This document shows positions 39,829-51,961 of a DNA stretch of 64,000 bases, piece by piece (position 1 is the stretch's first letter; each line of letters begins with the position of its first letter). Source of the DNA: Raphanus sativus. Its lineage: Eukaryota > Streptophyta > Magnoliopsida > Brassicales > Brassicaceae. The notes below the pieces were generated by a model that was given only the letters and a program-made list of their open reading frames with translations, searched no databases and had not been told where the DNA came from. The DNA lies in assembly GCF_000801105.2 (NCBI RefSeq), contig NC_079514.1, positions 33,281,075 through 33,345,074 of the forward strand, given 5' to 3'. Made by a program: the position numbers and the translations under genes.

Positions 39829-42800
39829 GGGAAATTGCCAAAAATACCACTTTTCTTATACCACTTTTCAAAAATACACTAACCAACTTTACCATTAAAT
39901 TTTAATGAGATGAAAGACTACTATACCCTCGTATACACAACATATTATCTTCTCTTCCCCTCTCCAAATCTCATCGTCATCGTCATATATTCCGGTGAAA
40001 AAGTTCGACGCCAACTCTCTCCGGTGACTAATTCCGGCGATATTAAAACGATCATGTGACGCTGAGTTGTACGGTGAGATCCAGCGAAGAAGATGCGGCG
40101 AGATCCGACGATGCTACAGCGAGATTTGGTGATGATGACGAGTTCCCGGCAAGATCTAACGACGTTGACGATTTCCGGCGAGATTAGACGACGCTCATGA
40201 TTTTTCTGACGAGCTCTCTGACGACTTTTCCAGCGAGCCTTTCGACGAACCTGAAAAACTTGACGAGATCCGACGAACTGACCAAGCTCTCTCACGACGT
40301 CAACGAAGGTGACAAGATAATAGATGAGATTTTTGTTCTATTTCATTAATTTTATTTTGATTTCTCAGAATCGATGTGCGATGTGTTTCTGGGAAAAGAA
40401 AAGGAGTTTTTTTTCTGAAGAAAATTTTCATCCTCAAATTTATAAAACCTTATAAATATAGCCATAACGAACATAGTGTTTATGCATTAACGATTTGATA
40501 TATTTTGTTTTTAAAAGTGAGTGCTGATTCGTAGGAACAATATGTGATTGGCTTGCATTCAGATTTTGAAGATCGACGAGGTTGGTGAGTTGTTTGAAGA
40601 AGCAAGAGGAACTCTGAACAACAACGTGGTTTGTACGATCAAAGAATTACATATTTATAAAGCTTTATAAAAGTTGTAGAATTGTCTTCTTAATATATTA
40701 TTATTCTTGTAGATGGAGCTCTTAGGGAGGACAAGCTGCTGATTCCACTTCCTTCATTTGTGATCTTGGTTCTTCTCACATTCTATTCTCCATCCACAAG
40801 AGTTAAAGTACGTAGTAGTATTTATAAAACTAAACCTTGAAATGAGATTGTTTGATTCTGATCACAAGCATGGTCTCTGTACAGTCTACATAGAGGGTTG
40901 ATGAAATATATCTCTTGTTGAAGGACGTGGCTCTTTCACCAGATTTGCCTTTTGTGTTGATTATCTTTTGGAGGGACTTTAGAAAAATTAACTTGTAAGA
41001 CATTATAAATCAGTTTATAAACATTTATAAATCATTTTTGAGTTTATTATACTCATTCTGCCTAACATTCCTCACAAGAATTCTCAAGTTCATCAGATTT
41101 GCCTTTTTGTGTTGATTGTCTTTTGGAGGGACTTTAGAAAAATAACTTGTAAACCATTATAAATCAGTTTATAAACGTTTATAAATCATTATAAATTGTT
41201 TTATAAACCTTTATAAACTATGATTAATGAATTTATATACTCATAGATAATTATATAAGGGTTTCTTCAAATCTTTATAAATGATTTTATAAATCCTTAT
41301 AAATAACTTTAAATATTTTTATAAAACTAAAGAACACGTGCAGGCTTTGTAAAGAGATGATGATACGTGGTAGATTCTATAGCACATGCGGACAGCAAGC
41401 AAGGCTCCACCGCTTCAGACTCTTGTAAATGGTTTTACAAACCATTAAAAATATTTTTTAATTTCTTATCAATGATTCATAAATAATTATAAATAATTTA
41501 CAAAGATTTATAAGAAATTATAAACACTTATAAATATACTTATAGTTGTAAGGATTTGTAAATTCTTCTAAATGATTTGTTAACTCTTATAAATTATATT
41601 ATGAAGATTGTTAAACTCTAATAATATTTTTATAAACCCTTATATCATATAAGTTATATGTGGATTTATAAAATCTTATAAATTATTTGTAAATTCTTAT
41701 AAACGATTTATAAAGTCTTATAAATGATTTTATAAACTCTTATTGGCATAAAAACATAAATTGGCACAGTTTAAAAAAGGCCAAATTGAAACAGAGGTCA
41801 ACATTTTTTGGGCAACAGAACAAAGGTCAACATAAGAAAATAAAAACGTAATGAAAGCGGTGAGATGAGACACACGTCAAGGAGATAAGCCTTGTTTGGA
41901 ACACGTCAATCAACACTTGTTTGCTTCTGAAGATACGGCGAGCTCCGACTTCCACAACTCCTTCAATCTCTTCTAAATTTTCAATCTTCAAACTTCAAAT
42001 ACTAATTAAAATTGATCTATAAACAATATAAAAGATGTGGGATCATTAAAACAATGTTCGTGCTTTCATAATCCCAAACCTTAATACTATGTTTGTTAAT
42101 ATTTTTAGTAATGGTCTAAACATAAACATCTCAACACTGCAAGTAATAAACACTACATGTCAACACTAGAAGTAATAGACACTACTACTCTATTGCTAAA
42201 TCGTTCTTCTTTATAAAGACTTATAAATCGTCGAGTTGTACTTTTAACAATATCCAGAAATCCAGATTTATAATGAATTATAATTCTGTAAAAAAATGCA
42301 GTGTTCGCTATTCCAAAATCTTAATCTCAACACTGCAAGTAATATACACTACATCTCAACACTAGAAGTAATAGACACTACTCCTCTATTGCTAAATCAT
42401 TCTTCTTTATAAAGACTTATTAATCGTCGAGTTGTACTTTTAACAATATCCAGAAATCCAGATTTATAAGGGATTATAATTCTGTAAGAAATACAGTGTT
42501 CGCTATTCCAAAATCTTAATCTCAACACTGCAAGTAATAGACACTACATCTCAACACTAGAAGTAATATACACTACTCCTCTATTGCTAAATCGTTCTTA
42601 TTTATAAAGACTTAATCTCAACTTGAACTCCAAATCAACCTTGTTTGCCTTTTGGATAAAAGCAAATGTTTACTAACGTTCGTTGTTTCAGATTTCGTTC
42701 AGAAATACACAAAATCGAAAGGAGATATACGCATACCAGCTGGGAAACTTGAACAGGAGAAGGATTCGACATCTGATCCACGGTGTGTGAGAGAGGGATG

Positions 42801-43149
42801 AGATGACGATTACATGAGAGAGAGAATCCGTGTGTTAGCTCGTCGGAGATCTCAACGGAACGATGACGATGACTTTCGATGACGACGACTACGATGTTTC
42901 GATGACGACGACGACGACGAGGATTTTCGATGACGACGACGACGATGACGACGACGGATTCGAAGAAGAGAAACGATGGTCTCGACAGAGAGAAGAAAGT
43001 ATCGATAGAGAGATGTGATATGTTAGAGATAGGGTAGGGTTAATTTAGTATTTTTCACACTACTGAAAAATGTATTTGTGAAAATGTCCCTAAAGTGGTG
43101 GTAAACTTGAATTGTGGTACTACACAAAGTGTAGTTATGAAATTTCCCC
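39829..43149. mobile_element. Mutator-like element, 3.3 kb, no transposase seen
   Basis: The left end GGGAAATTGCCAAAAATACC (39829) is mirrored at the right by an end that reads in reverse complement GGGGGAAATTTCATAACTAC (43150). Inside both ends are further related phrases with AAATACACT/ACCAC-type motifs. Flanks ACAACTTAT and CTAACTTAT agree at 7 of 9 bases, a plausible 9-bp TSD. Sub-terminal regions (39950-40330 and 42840-42990) are rich in GACGACGAT-type repeats; the middle (40640-41760) has many TTATAAATgATTTATAAA-like motifs. No transposase frame is recognised. The ends resemble the MITE at 8227. Confidence 0.75.
42130..42612 (+). repeat. 195-bp tandem repeat, about 2.5 copies
   Basis: CTCAACACTGCAAGTAATA begins units at 42130, 42326 and 42521, spaced 196 and 195 bp. 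The third copy is partial and ends near 42612. Copies differ by scattered substitutions. It lies inside the Mutator-like element at 39829-43149. Confidence 0.92.
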
Positions 43150-43150
43150 C

Positions 43151-43800
43151 TAACTTATTAACTCACCCATAGTCGACCGAATAACACGCTGAGCCGAAAA
43201 ACTTTTTGATTCAGTGTCCAGATTGAATTTCAAAACACTAGTTGTAACAAATCTTTTTTTCCTTTATCCATGTACAAAGAACCAGGGATTGCTAATTCGT
43301 TAATGGATGGTGACATTTGAATAGAACGAAAAAGATTGGATACTAAACTACGCATTCTACAATGATATTACCAAACCAAACCGGCCCACCGAATGTAACA
43401 AACGTTCATCACATTTCATATTGAGCTTATCGATTGACAGATATTAATACGTATATAATCACCATTCAGCTCCTTTAGTTTTCCTTTCTTAAAATTTCAT
43501 CGCATTTCATATAAACTTATAATCACAATTCAGCCCCTTAAGTTTCTCTTTCTTTCATCAAATGCCCGTTTCTTCTAATCCACTTCTCCTTCTTCAATCA
43601 TAAGACAAACCTGCGATGTAAAGGAAGATAGAAATCGATAACTTTTTTTCTGAGAGAAACTCAGAAAAAAGGAGGTGACCCCTCGTTCTCTAATCGATTA
43701 CCCAATCATTCGTTCACTCACCAGCTGAATTGAATCTGAAAAAAAAAACAGTGAGTTGTGTGATTGATTGCGTCTTGTGGAAGAAGAGGGAAGTTAAGTA
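43151..43800 (+). promoter_or_regulatory. Likely BRK1 promoter and leader
   Basis: The stretch between the Mutator-like element and the BRK1 ATG. A near duplicate phrase around CATTTCATAT..ACTTATAATCACcATTCAGC at 43410-43470 and 43500-43535 is visible. No clear TATA box position was fixed; assignment is by location. Confidence 0.4.
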
Positions 43801-44351
43801 ATGGCGAAAGCAGGAGGGATCACGAACGCGGTGAACGTAGGAATCGCTGTTCAAGCAGATTGGGAGAATCGTGAGTTCATCTCGCACATCTCTCTCAATG
43901 TCCGTCGTCTCTTCGAGTTCCTCGTCCAATTCGGTAAAACTTTCTTTCTTTCTCTGTGTTGAGTTTTTGACTCTGATTGCTAAATTTAGAAACTTTTTTT
44001 TAGGGTTGGGAGATTGGTTTTGGTGTGATGGGTTTAGATGAAAAAGTTCGTAACTTTATTTATTTTGAAATCTAATTTGTGTTGACGTTCATCTTCTTAG
44101 ATCCAAGATCTTTGATCTTGTCAGCTCCAGTTCCATCTGGTTTTTAGAAGATGAAACTTTCTCTTGAGCTAAGCTTTCCGTTAATAGTAACTCTGAGTTG
44201 ATGTTGTTGTGTGTGTGTTTGGTCAGAATCGACGACAAAGAGCAAATTGGCATCACTGAATGAGAAGTTGGATCTTCTGGAACGTCGCTTGGAGATGCTC
44301 GAGGTCCAAGTGAGTACCGCCACGGCTAATCCTTCTCTGTTTGCTACCTGA
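43801..44351 (+). CDS. BRK1: BRICK1 / HSPC300 subunit of the SCAR/WAVE complex
   Basis: Two exons, 43801-43933 and 44227-44351, give an 85-residue protein starting MAKAGGITNAVNVGIAVQAD. That is the full usual length of plant BRK1. The C-terminal half (NEKLDLLERRLEMLEVQVST) is a coiled coil with heptad leucines. BRK1 is the smallest part of the SCAR/WAVE complex, which switches on ARP2/3 to nucleate branched actin; in plants it is needed for trichome and pavement-cell shape. The intron splits codon QF-E with phase 1 and has GT-AG ends. The gene looks intact and matches At2g22640 in order between AGL17 and GRDP1. Confidence 0.96.
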
Positions 44352-45495
44352 AACACACACAGTCAGAGTCTGAGCCTTTGGCATGTGAACCGTTGAATCA
44401 TTCTTTCTTCCAAAACTATAATATGAATCCACACATGAACTTTGTATCTTTGTCTATCCCAGTGTTGATGTAACTTGTTAGATCTTTTGAATGCCAAATT
44501 ATTTCACTATGTCACTTGGAGTTATTCTTCATTTTGATCTTTGCGAGGCTCCCTAAAAAGAACCATTTCATACACAATTAATTAGTGTCTCAAAATCACT
44601 GTGAAAATCTAATAAAAGTTGAACTATTAATCATTTTCTTGATCAAGAATCTGTCCATTCATTGATGTTGCTTCCCAATAAAAAGACAGAAGCCCTTTCC
44701 AAGTCTAAAAGAGGCTATATATAGATCACTGTTTGTGTTGCTGCTAAAGAGTCACAAAAGGTTTATAACCAAAAGCGTTTGTTGATCTATAATCAAATCA
44801 CGGTTGGATCTGTCTCTTTAACATTGTGACAGAGGCCAAAACACAGAATGTTTGAATTTATACAAACGAAACATTATTGAGTAGTATGATCTATATACCC
44901 TGAAGAAATGAGTTGTGTCATAATCCTCTGGAAGCTTCTTCCTCTGATTCATCAAGACAGCTTTCGCAAGGCACACACTTAATACAAAGAATCCACCGGT
45001 TTAAAGAAGTGAAGGGCGTTAGTAATATAACATAACCGGTTTAGATTTCACATTTGTACAAATAAAATTCTGCATGATTCACTGATTCTTTCTCACAAAT
45101 CCATAACTCTTATCCGAACCCTTTTTGAGACCGGTATATGGTTCTTATTGTACTAGAAGTCTAGAACACATTAAGATAACCGGTATGTTCTTAAACCGGT
45201 GTGTGTCTTTCAGTAGACGTTAAAAGTGGTTCGTTTAGGCCTTTTCTATCCAATAATGGTAGGTTAAACGAATATTATAGTTGGGGGTAATTTAGTCATT
45301 TGATCATGCTCTCCCCTTGTGATGGATCGTACAAGTGTCTCAAGCCTCTTCCTTGGGATGATCGTACGATTCTCTCAAGTCGTTATATAGTACCACGGTA
45401 CCACCAGCGTTTCTCTCGGAGTCTCCGGCAACAAATAGTTTTGTTTAATTTGGGGTTTTTGATCGGTTTCCTGAAGGTGAAATTGATTGGATTCG
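44352..45495. other. Spacer between BRK1 and GRDP1
   Basis: This holds the BRK1 3' flank and GRDP1 promoter. On the minus strand about 44975-44900 reads LAKAVLMNQRKKLPEDYDTT with no stop, a possible relic exon of a lost gene; I cannot name it. In Arabidopsis another locus (At2g22650) lies here, as I recall. Confidence 0.35.
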
Positions 45496-48400
45496 ATGGA
45501 TCATGAAGTGGAGTGGCTTGAAGCGCAGAAGATAGAGACTAGCGTTGACTTACTTGCTGCAGCTAAGCAACAGCTTCTCTTCCTCGCTGCTGTTGATCGT
45601 AACCGTCGGCTCTACGACGGTCATGCACTTGATAGAGCCATCTACAGGTACGATCCCAAGCTTCATAGGTTCTCTACTTTGTGTCAGACCACTCTTTGAT
45701 GGGGTTCTTTTTAACTGATGTTTCAGGTACAATGCTTGTTGGCTTCCTTTGCTTGCAAAACACTCTGAGTCATCATCATCACTTAGTGAAGGGCCTTTGG
45801 TTCCTCCTCTTGACTGTGAATGGATTTGGCACTGTCACAGGCTTAACCCGGTAAGCTAACTCAGAGTTTTTTCTCATCTCTAGGAAGAATAAAGAAAAAA
45901 ACTGATCTTTTTGATGTGATATGTTCCTGAATCCATAGGTGAGGTATAAGTCTGACTGTGAGCAGTTCTACGGAAGGGTACTCGACGTATCTGGCGTTGT
46001 CTCTTCAGTGAATGGGAACTGCAAACTTAAGACTGAAGAGCTATGGAAAAAGTTGTATCCTGAGGAGCCTTATGACCTTGACTTGGATAAGGTAGTCTCT
46101 GAAAAAATTTCAGATCTTGAGAAATGCACCAAGTATGATTTGGTTTCAGCTGTAAAGAGGCAAAGCCCATTTTACTACCAGGTAACTTTTTGGACGACTT
46201 GTTGTTGTTGCTGTTGCTATATCATCATGATAACAGTTATGATTATGTTTTCTGATCTTGTTGGTGTGGTACTTTGCGACAGGTTTCGAGGACATATGTA
46301 AGCAACGACGTTTTTCTACAAGAAGCTGTTGCTAGGTATAAGGGGTTCCTGTACCTGATTAAGAAGAACAGAGAAAGGTCTTTGAGACGGTTTTGCGTTC
46401 CGACTTATGATGTTGACCTCATCTGGCACACGCATCAGCTCCACCCGGTTGCTTACTGTAATGATTTGGAGAAGCTCATCGGTAAGGTGTTGGAGCATGA
46501 TGACACAGATTCTGACCGAGGCAAAGGTAAGAAACTCGATACTGGTTTCTCTAACACTACTGCTCAATGGGAGGAGACGTTTGGTAGAAGATACTGGAAA
46601 GCCGGTGCAATGTATAGAGGCAGCACACCTGCACCTGTCGCAACTTCACCTTATGTTTCTGATGTTTTGGCCAAAGAACCGAATACAAAAGATGATTTAA
46701 TCCAAGTTCCAGAAGTGGAAGTCATTGAGGTAGTTTCTTCAGTTTTTCCACTTTTTATAATTGCAGTCTTGTGATACTTTTTGCAAACCTGCAGGTTCTC
46801 TTGGAGATTATCGAGGTTAGTAACATACCAGATGGACATAAAGGAAAGCTCTCCGTTGTGTTTAGCAAGACTCAGCCTGATTCTCTTTTCGATGCTGAGC
46901 GTAGACTGACCATTTTATCTGAAGCTGGGGAAAAGCAAGTTGCTTTCTTCCAGTGTGAACCAACAGGAGAGCTTCATTTCCACCTTGTCTCCTCTTCACC
47001 TTCTAAAATACCAGTTTCGAGGGAACCTAAGAACTTAGGTTTTGCATCTTTGTCACTAAATGAGTTTTTCTCACCAGTTATCACTCAACTGTCTGTCGAG
47101 AAGTGGCTGGAGGTAACGCCCAGTAAAGGTAGTAAAACAGATCCGAAACCCATAAGCCTGAGAGTTGCAGTCTCGTTCACTCCGCCAACATGCTGTCCGT
47201 CTGTTTTGCACATGGTTCAGTCGAGACCATCGTGCAAAGGCTCTTGCTTCTTTCCAATCATCAGAAAGTCCCGTCATGCTAAGAGTTCAACACATGTTGT
47301 TGATGAAACCGAAACAGAGGTTATCTCACTCCAAATGAGGTATGCCAGTATATAAACAACATTCTCTCTTGCAAAATGAACGCATTTTCCTATATGATGA
47401 CACAAACCACTTTATATAGTGATGGAGCGGCACTTAAAGGTGATTACACTGCTCAAAGACAAGTGATTGGTGAGATGGAATTTGGTGAAACTCGTGTGCT
47501 AGCAGAGTATACTGGCACTTTCTGGTCTTTGCTGGACTCGAAATGGTCACTCAAGCAAACCAATGTTGATAATCCACTGTTTGAGCTTTTGGGAATTAGA
47601 GTGGTACGTTCTGCTGTTTCAACTCCAAAAGATTCTTCTTGTTTTGACTTTGTATTGCCTTTCAATGATGAAATGCTTTTATTGGTTTTACAGGTGAAAT
47701 TTTTCTCAGGGAGAAAGCTGGATTATGAACCAAAACACTGCGCAAAACGTAGAAGTGAGGAGGATTTCATGACCCTTGTCGAATTCTCTAAGCAGCATCC
47801 ATATGGAAAAGCTGTGGCGTTGTTGGATTTGAAGTTTGGTTCCATTGAGGCAAGTGTAGAACTTTTGGTTTTACTCGGCATATTACTTTTCTTTCTTGTG
47901 TCTTTGCCATGCTCATCTGGCTCTGTTATTCGACATGCAGGCAGAGGAGAACTGGCTGGTTTTGCCGGGGATTGTATCTGCTTTCATACTCAATACTCAT
48001 CTGAAGAAAGGAGGATCCAATGGGTTTGATACCACAACCAAAATGGCGCAACAGGAATGCCTTAAAAGTAATGTACTAAAAGAGGAAAGCAAAGAGACCA
48101 GACTTGTAGCTACGGTGGAAACTAAAGTGAAGGGAAACACTACAAATGGGCAGACTGTAGCTGCTATCATAGCACCTGAGAAAGGTAGTGGTTGTGGCGG
48201 TGGTGGATGTAGCGGTGAATGTGGAAACATGGTGAAAGCAGCTATGGCTAGTGGTTGCGGTAGTGGTTGTAGCGGTGTATGCGGAGACATGATGAAAGCA
48301 ACAAACGCCAGCGGCTGTGGTAGTGGTTGCAGTGGAGAATGCGGAGACATGATGAAATCAACAAAGGCCAGCGGCTGCGGTGGTGGTTGCAGTGGTGAAT

Positions 48401-48669
48401 GCGGAGAAATGATGAAAGCAACAAAGGCCAGCGGCTGTGGTGGTGGTGGTTGCAGTGGTGAATGCGGAGACATGGTCAAAGCAGCAAACGCCAGCGGCTG
48501 CGGAGGTGGTTGTAGTGGAGAATGCGGAGACATGGTCAAAGCAGCAAAAGCTAGCGGCTGTGGAGGTGGTTGTAGTGGTGAATGTGGAAACATGGTGAAA
48601 GCAGCTAAAGCTGGCGGTTGCGGCGGTGGGTGTAGCGGTGAATGCGGAGACATGGTGAAAGCAGCATAA
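45496..48669 (+). CDS. GRDP1: Glycine-rich domain protein 1 (DUF1399)
   Basis: Eight exons, 45496-45647, 45727-45850, 45939-46181, 46283-46729, 46795-47339, 47420-47603, 47694-47849 and 47941-48669, give 859 residues. ATG 45496 is chosen because it starts MDHEVEWLEAQKIE, as in Arabidopsis GRDP1 (At2g22660). The N-terminal half is DUF1399 with paired motifs WHCHRLNP and DVDLIWHTHQLHP. A middle part resembles a C2-like or RNA-binding stretch (EVVEVLLEI equivalents). The C-terminus (about 700-859) is eight repeats of a Cys/Gly unit, CGGGCSGECGDMVKAAKASG-like. The family is tied to osmotic stress and ABA responses. Intron 7 has a GC-AG boundary. The gene seems intact. Confidence 0.93.
48184..48666 (+). 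repeat. Eight Cys/Gly-rich coding repeats in GRDP1
   Basis: About 57-63-bp units each code for C-G-x-G-C-S-G-E-C-G-[DNE]-M-[VM]-K-[AS]. Each unit has four regularly spaced cysteines. Copies vary between VKAA and MKAT types, so units 2-4 form one subgroup and 5-8 another, as if expanded in two steps. Confidence 0.9.
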
Positions 48670-48737
48670 TCTGGTGTTTGTTGGGGTGACTCGGAGACAT
48701 GGTGAAAGCAGCATAATCTGGTGTTTGTTGGGGTGAC
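48644..48737 (+). repeat. 47-bp tandem duplication across the GRDP1 stop codon
   Basis: GGAGACATGGTGAAAGCAGC, the stop TAA and the following bases are repeated exactly at a 47-bp spacing (48661 and 48708). The second stop copy lies in the 3' untranslated region, so the protein is not changed. Confidence 0.9.
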
Positions 48738-49230
48738 TCTAGTGGTTGCGCCTGGAGGACAACCGTTGTGGTTTGAAAATCAATACCAAACCGGTCAAGT
48801 TTGTATAATAAATAAAAGCTTCTCTTTGTGTTTTCTTTCACTCATGTTTGTTTTTCTTTTGTTTGTCAAAATGGAAAGCTTGTTATATTTATATATAATG
48901 TTGCCTGGACACTAGTGAAGACATACCCAATGCTGATGTCCTAATGTACTCTGACTGAAGCTTAAGCTTATTGCTTAAATATATTGATGGTTGGTACTTG
49001 TATATGTCTTCCACCAAACCTAGAGTAAGCAATCAAGTTACACTATATGAGTGTTACGAGAAAAAAAAAGTTACACTACTGTATGTGAAAAGAAAGTCGC
49101 ATTGTAGCATTCGAGGCCGCAAGCGGCCGGCCCAATATATTTATATGAGTCTCCCTTGGATAATAAAATATTTGGACCCTCAAAAATTAGATTTTATCAA
49201 ATTTATCACCAAAATTCTATTAAAAATACA
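48738..49230. other. GRDP1 3' flank and spacer
   Basis: The 3' untranslated region probably ends near 48820-48900, where ATAAATAAAAG-type signals occur. No gene follows. Confidence 0.5.
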
Positions 49231-50288
49231 CAATGTTCTGAAAACCGACCGGACACTGAAACTGACGACTTACTGGGTTATTGAATCGACCGCAGGTGAA
49301 CCACAAATTAATAAATGAATTAATTTATTAAATAATAATATATTAACTATAAAAAGAAAAATATAGAAACTAAAGTTAATATTTTCTAAAAGTAATTTAA
49401 AACATAAAATAATAGTTTCGATATGTATATATTTTAAGTTTAAAAAACATTTAGAAAATGCTTAAATTTTTTTTTTATATTTTATTTTCATTTGATATAC
49501 AAAATATCAAAAAATAAATTAGACTATTTAAAAAAAATGTAATTAGTTAAGAGTTATGACATCTAAAAAATCAGAAAATAAATTTATAAATATTTATGTC
49601 TAATGTAATAAATTAAACTTCAAATCCAAAATAAACCAAAAGTAAAACGTCACTGTAATAAATTGTTAATAACAAAAATAAACTAACACCAAATCAACAC
49701 CTCAACTAATTTTGGTTTGTTTTACCATAGTTCACTTCATTTTTTCCCGGTGGCATAGTGAATTTCTTTATCAAAATCTAAAAATCTGAAAGTTTAATTT
49801 AAATTGTAATTTACACAAATAAAATAGTGTAATTGGTATTATGTATGATTAAAAATCTGAAAGTTTAATTTAAATTGTAAAACTTATCAACAAAAAAAAT
49901 ATACACAGGACTTAAAACACGTAAAAACCTAGTATTACAGATTTATAATAAACAAAATAATCAAAAAGCAGAAAAAGAAGAAAAAGAGAGATACACAAAA
50001 TCAGTAAAGTCAGCAAAAGAAGAGAAAGACAGGCAAAAAAAACTGAAGAAATCTTACTTTTTAATTGGAAATTTAGAATATAAATAGAATCTAAAAACAT
50101 AATTAAAAACTTAAAATATGAAAGTTATCTATTGGTTCAACCAGTACTGGGTTTCGAGTTTTGGTAGGGTTTTACGAGTTTTTGCGGATTTTAAATTTTG
50201 GGTTTTTTACAAAACCTAAACCGGACTTATTTCGGGTTACCGAATTTATCGGTTCAACCGCGGATCCGGGTCGGGTTTTAAAACACTG
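49231..50288. mobile_element. Probable hAT-type element
   Basis: Left end CAATGTTCTGAAAACCGACC (49231) and right end, reverse complement CAGTGTTTTAAAACCCGACC (50288), form imperfect terminal inverted repeats. Flanks AAAATACA and AAAATATA agree at 7 of 8 bases, as an 8-bp TSD should. Inside is AT-rich with no transposase. The TSD is low in complexity, so the call is moderate. Confidence 0.65.
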
Positions 50289-50386
50289 AAAATATATAAA
50301 AATAATTTAGGTTCCTACAATTTATTTTCCTAAAAAATATTTTTTATATAAAATATGTATGCATATAAAAAATTAGGATCCTAAAT

Positions 50387-50651
50387 GCATCTACAATGTA
50401 AAACTCTATTTTTTCCTTCAAAATAGAGTAAAAATAAATATGGAGTAAAAATGTTCCAATTTTACTCCATTTTTCAATCCGTAGTGAAGTCATGAACAAA
50501 TAAAAAATAGATTACTCCATAAATGGAGTAAACATCAAAATGAGTAAACATCAAAATAAAGTGAGATATAGAATTGGGTTGAAGTATTTGTTATTTTATA
50601 TTTACTTTTAATCTATTTTGTAGTAAAAGTTAGAGTTGAGTTAGAGATGCT
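50387..50651. mobile_element. Possible MITE with GCATCTCyAA-type ends
   Basis: GCATCTACAATGTAAAACTC at the left and, in reverse complement, GCATCTCTAACTCAACTC at the right are weakly inverted. Inside are several ACTCCATtTTT phrases. This resembles a common crucifer MITE class. No TSD was settled. Confidence 0.4.
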
Positions 50652-50928
50652 TTAAATTATTATAAGATATTAAAGATAGGGCAACACGGGATTGGATCCA
50701 GAACGGTCGCATCCTTGTCTCCCCTTAAAGTCGACCCTGTTTTTACCATGTACTTGATTGATGAAGTTAAACACAATATTATGTTTTGGAGGATCAATTA
50801 GCATAGGCGTGCTTATGGTGTTGAGAAAGAGGCAATGGCCTCAGGCCCACTTCTCATATAGTAACTTTAGGACCCCATTTTTTTATTTGGTTAAAAGAAT
50901 TTATATTTTAGTCATTAGTATACATTAC

Positions 50929-51302
50929 TACATGGTTAGAGATGGCAATTGGGCGGTATACGGCGGGCCTGTTCCGCGCGGGATGCGATCCTCGAACTAA
51001 CTGTTTAATTTCGTACCGCGAAATATATAGGCTTTCGCGGGCTATCCCGCGAGGACATAGAATATTACATTACTTGTTTTTACATGCACAAATAAACATA
51101 CACAAGAATTGAGATTCAACTTGCATATTATCGAGCATACTCTTACAAGATCAATACATTAAGCTTTTACAAAACAAATGGATTTATCATCATTTATGAT
51201 GGCTTAAAGAACCTCCACTAGTGCAGATCAGAGGCGCTTGGGAGACCGGAAGCATCATCGATCCTGAAACCACCATCAACGGAGCTCCATAATGTCTAAT
51301 CC

Positions 51303-51377
<75 letters not shown>

Positions 51378-51618
51378 GTGAAAGCAGAAATGGAGATTTA
51401 GGATTGAGGATCTTCCAAATCCCGCGGTTTAATCCATCCCGCTTTCGGCCCGTCCCGCTTTGAGTACATCCCGCTTTGAACCCGTTCCGTTTTGAACCCG
51501 TCTCGCGAGGTCCGCAATTTTGCGGGCTTATCAAATGGAGGCCCAATCCCGCCCTGCAGCAAGCCTTTATAGGCCAGATCCGCGGTCCAGGTCCTTGATT
51601 GCCATCCCTATACATGGT
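50929..51618. mobile_element. hAT-type element with perfect 8-bp TSD and internal (CT)n
   Basis: TACATGGT stands at 50929-50936 and 51611-51618. The 674-bp element between begins TAGAGATGGCAAT and ends ATTGCCATCCCTA, near-perfect inverted ends of the hAT kind. It is richer in GC than its surroundings because of repeated CCCGC/GCGGG phrases, and carries a (CT)n run at about 51306-51375. No transposase frame is present; the minus-strand open frame there is made by the repeat. Confidence 0.92.
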
Positions 51619-51917
51619 AAACATTTTTACATATTTATTGGACTAATCTATTTTCATTTTTATGTTATTTTTATGGGCTTTGCATTATCTATCATTGTAG
51701 CTTTTTGTTTCCACTGTTTTTCATATATTTGGAATACTATATAATTTTATACATTTTAGTTATATGTTTTATACTTAAATTAGCATTGATGATCACAATA
51801 TTACATATAAAATTTGAATATTTTTCTTTGTCACTTTATGTAATATATTGTTCTCTTCAGAAATATTTTCATATTTACTTAAATGTATTTTATATTACAT
51901 GAAAAATAAATAAATAA

Positions 51918-51961
<44 letters not shown>

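Noticed and set aside
45939..46301. Independent gene from the 120-codon frame
   Set aside because: It is GRDP1 exon 3 plus intron read-through.
47997..48714. Long antisense open frames over the GRDP1 repeat
   Set aside because: They mirror the repetitive sense codons; the sense strand is supported by conserved exons and splice sites.
51190..51624. Minus-strand 144-codon frame with Arg-Glu repeats
   Set aside because: It is the (CT)n run and hAT element read as protein.
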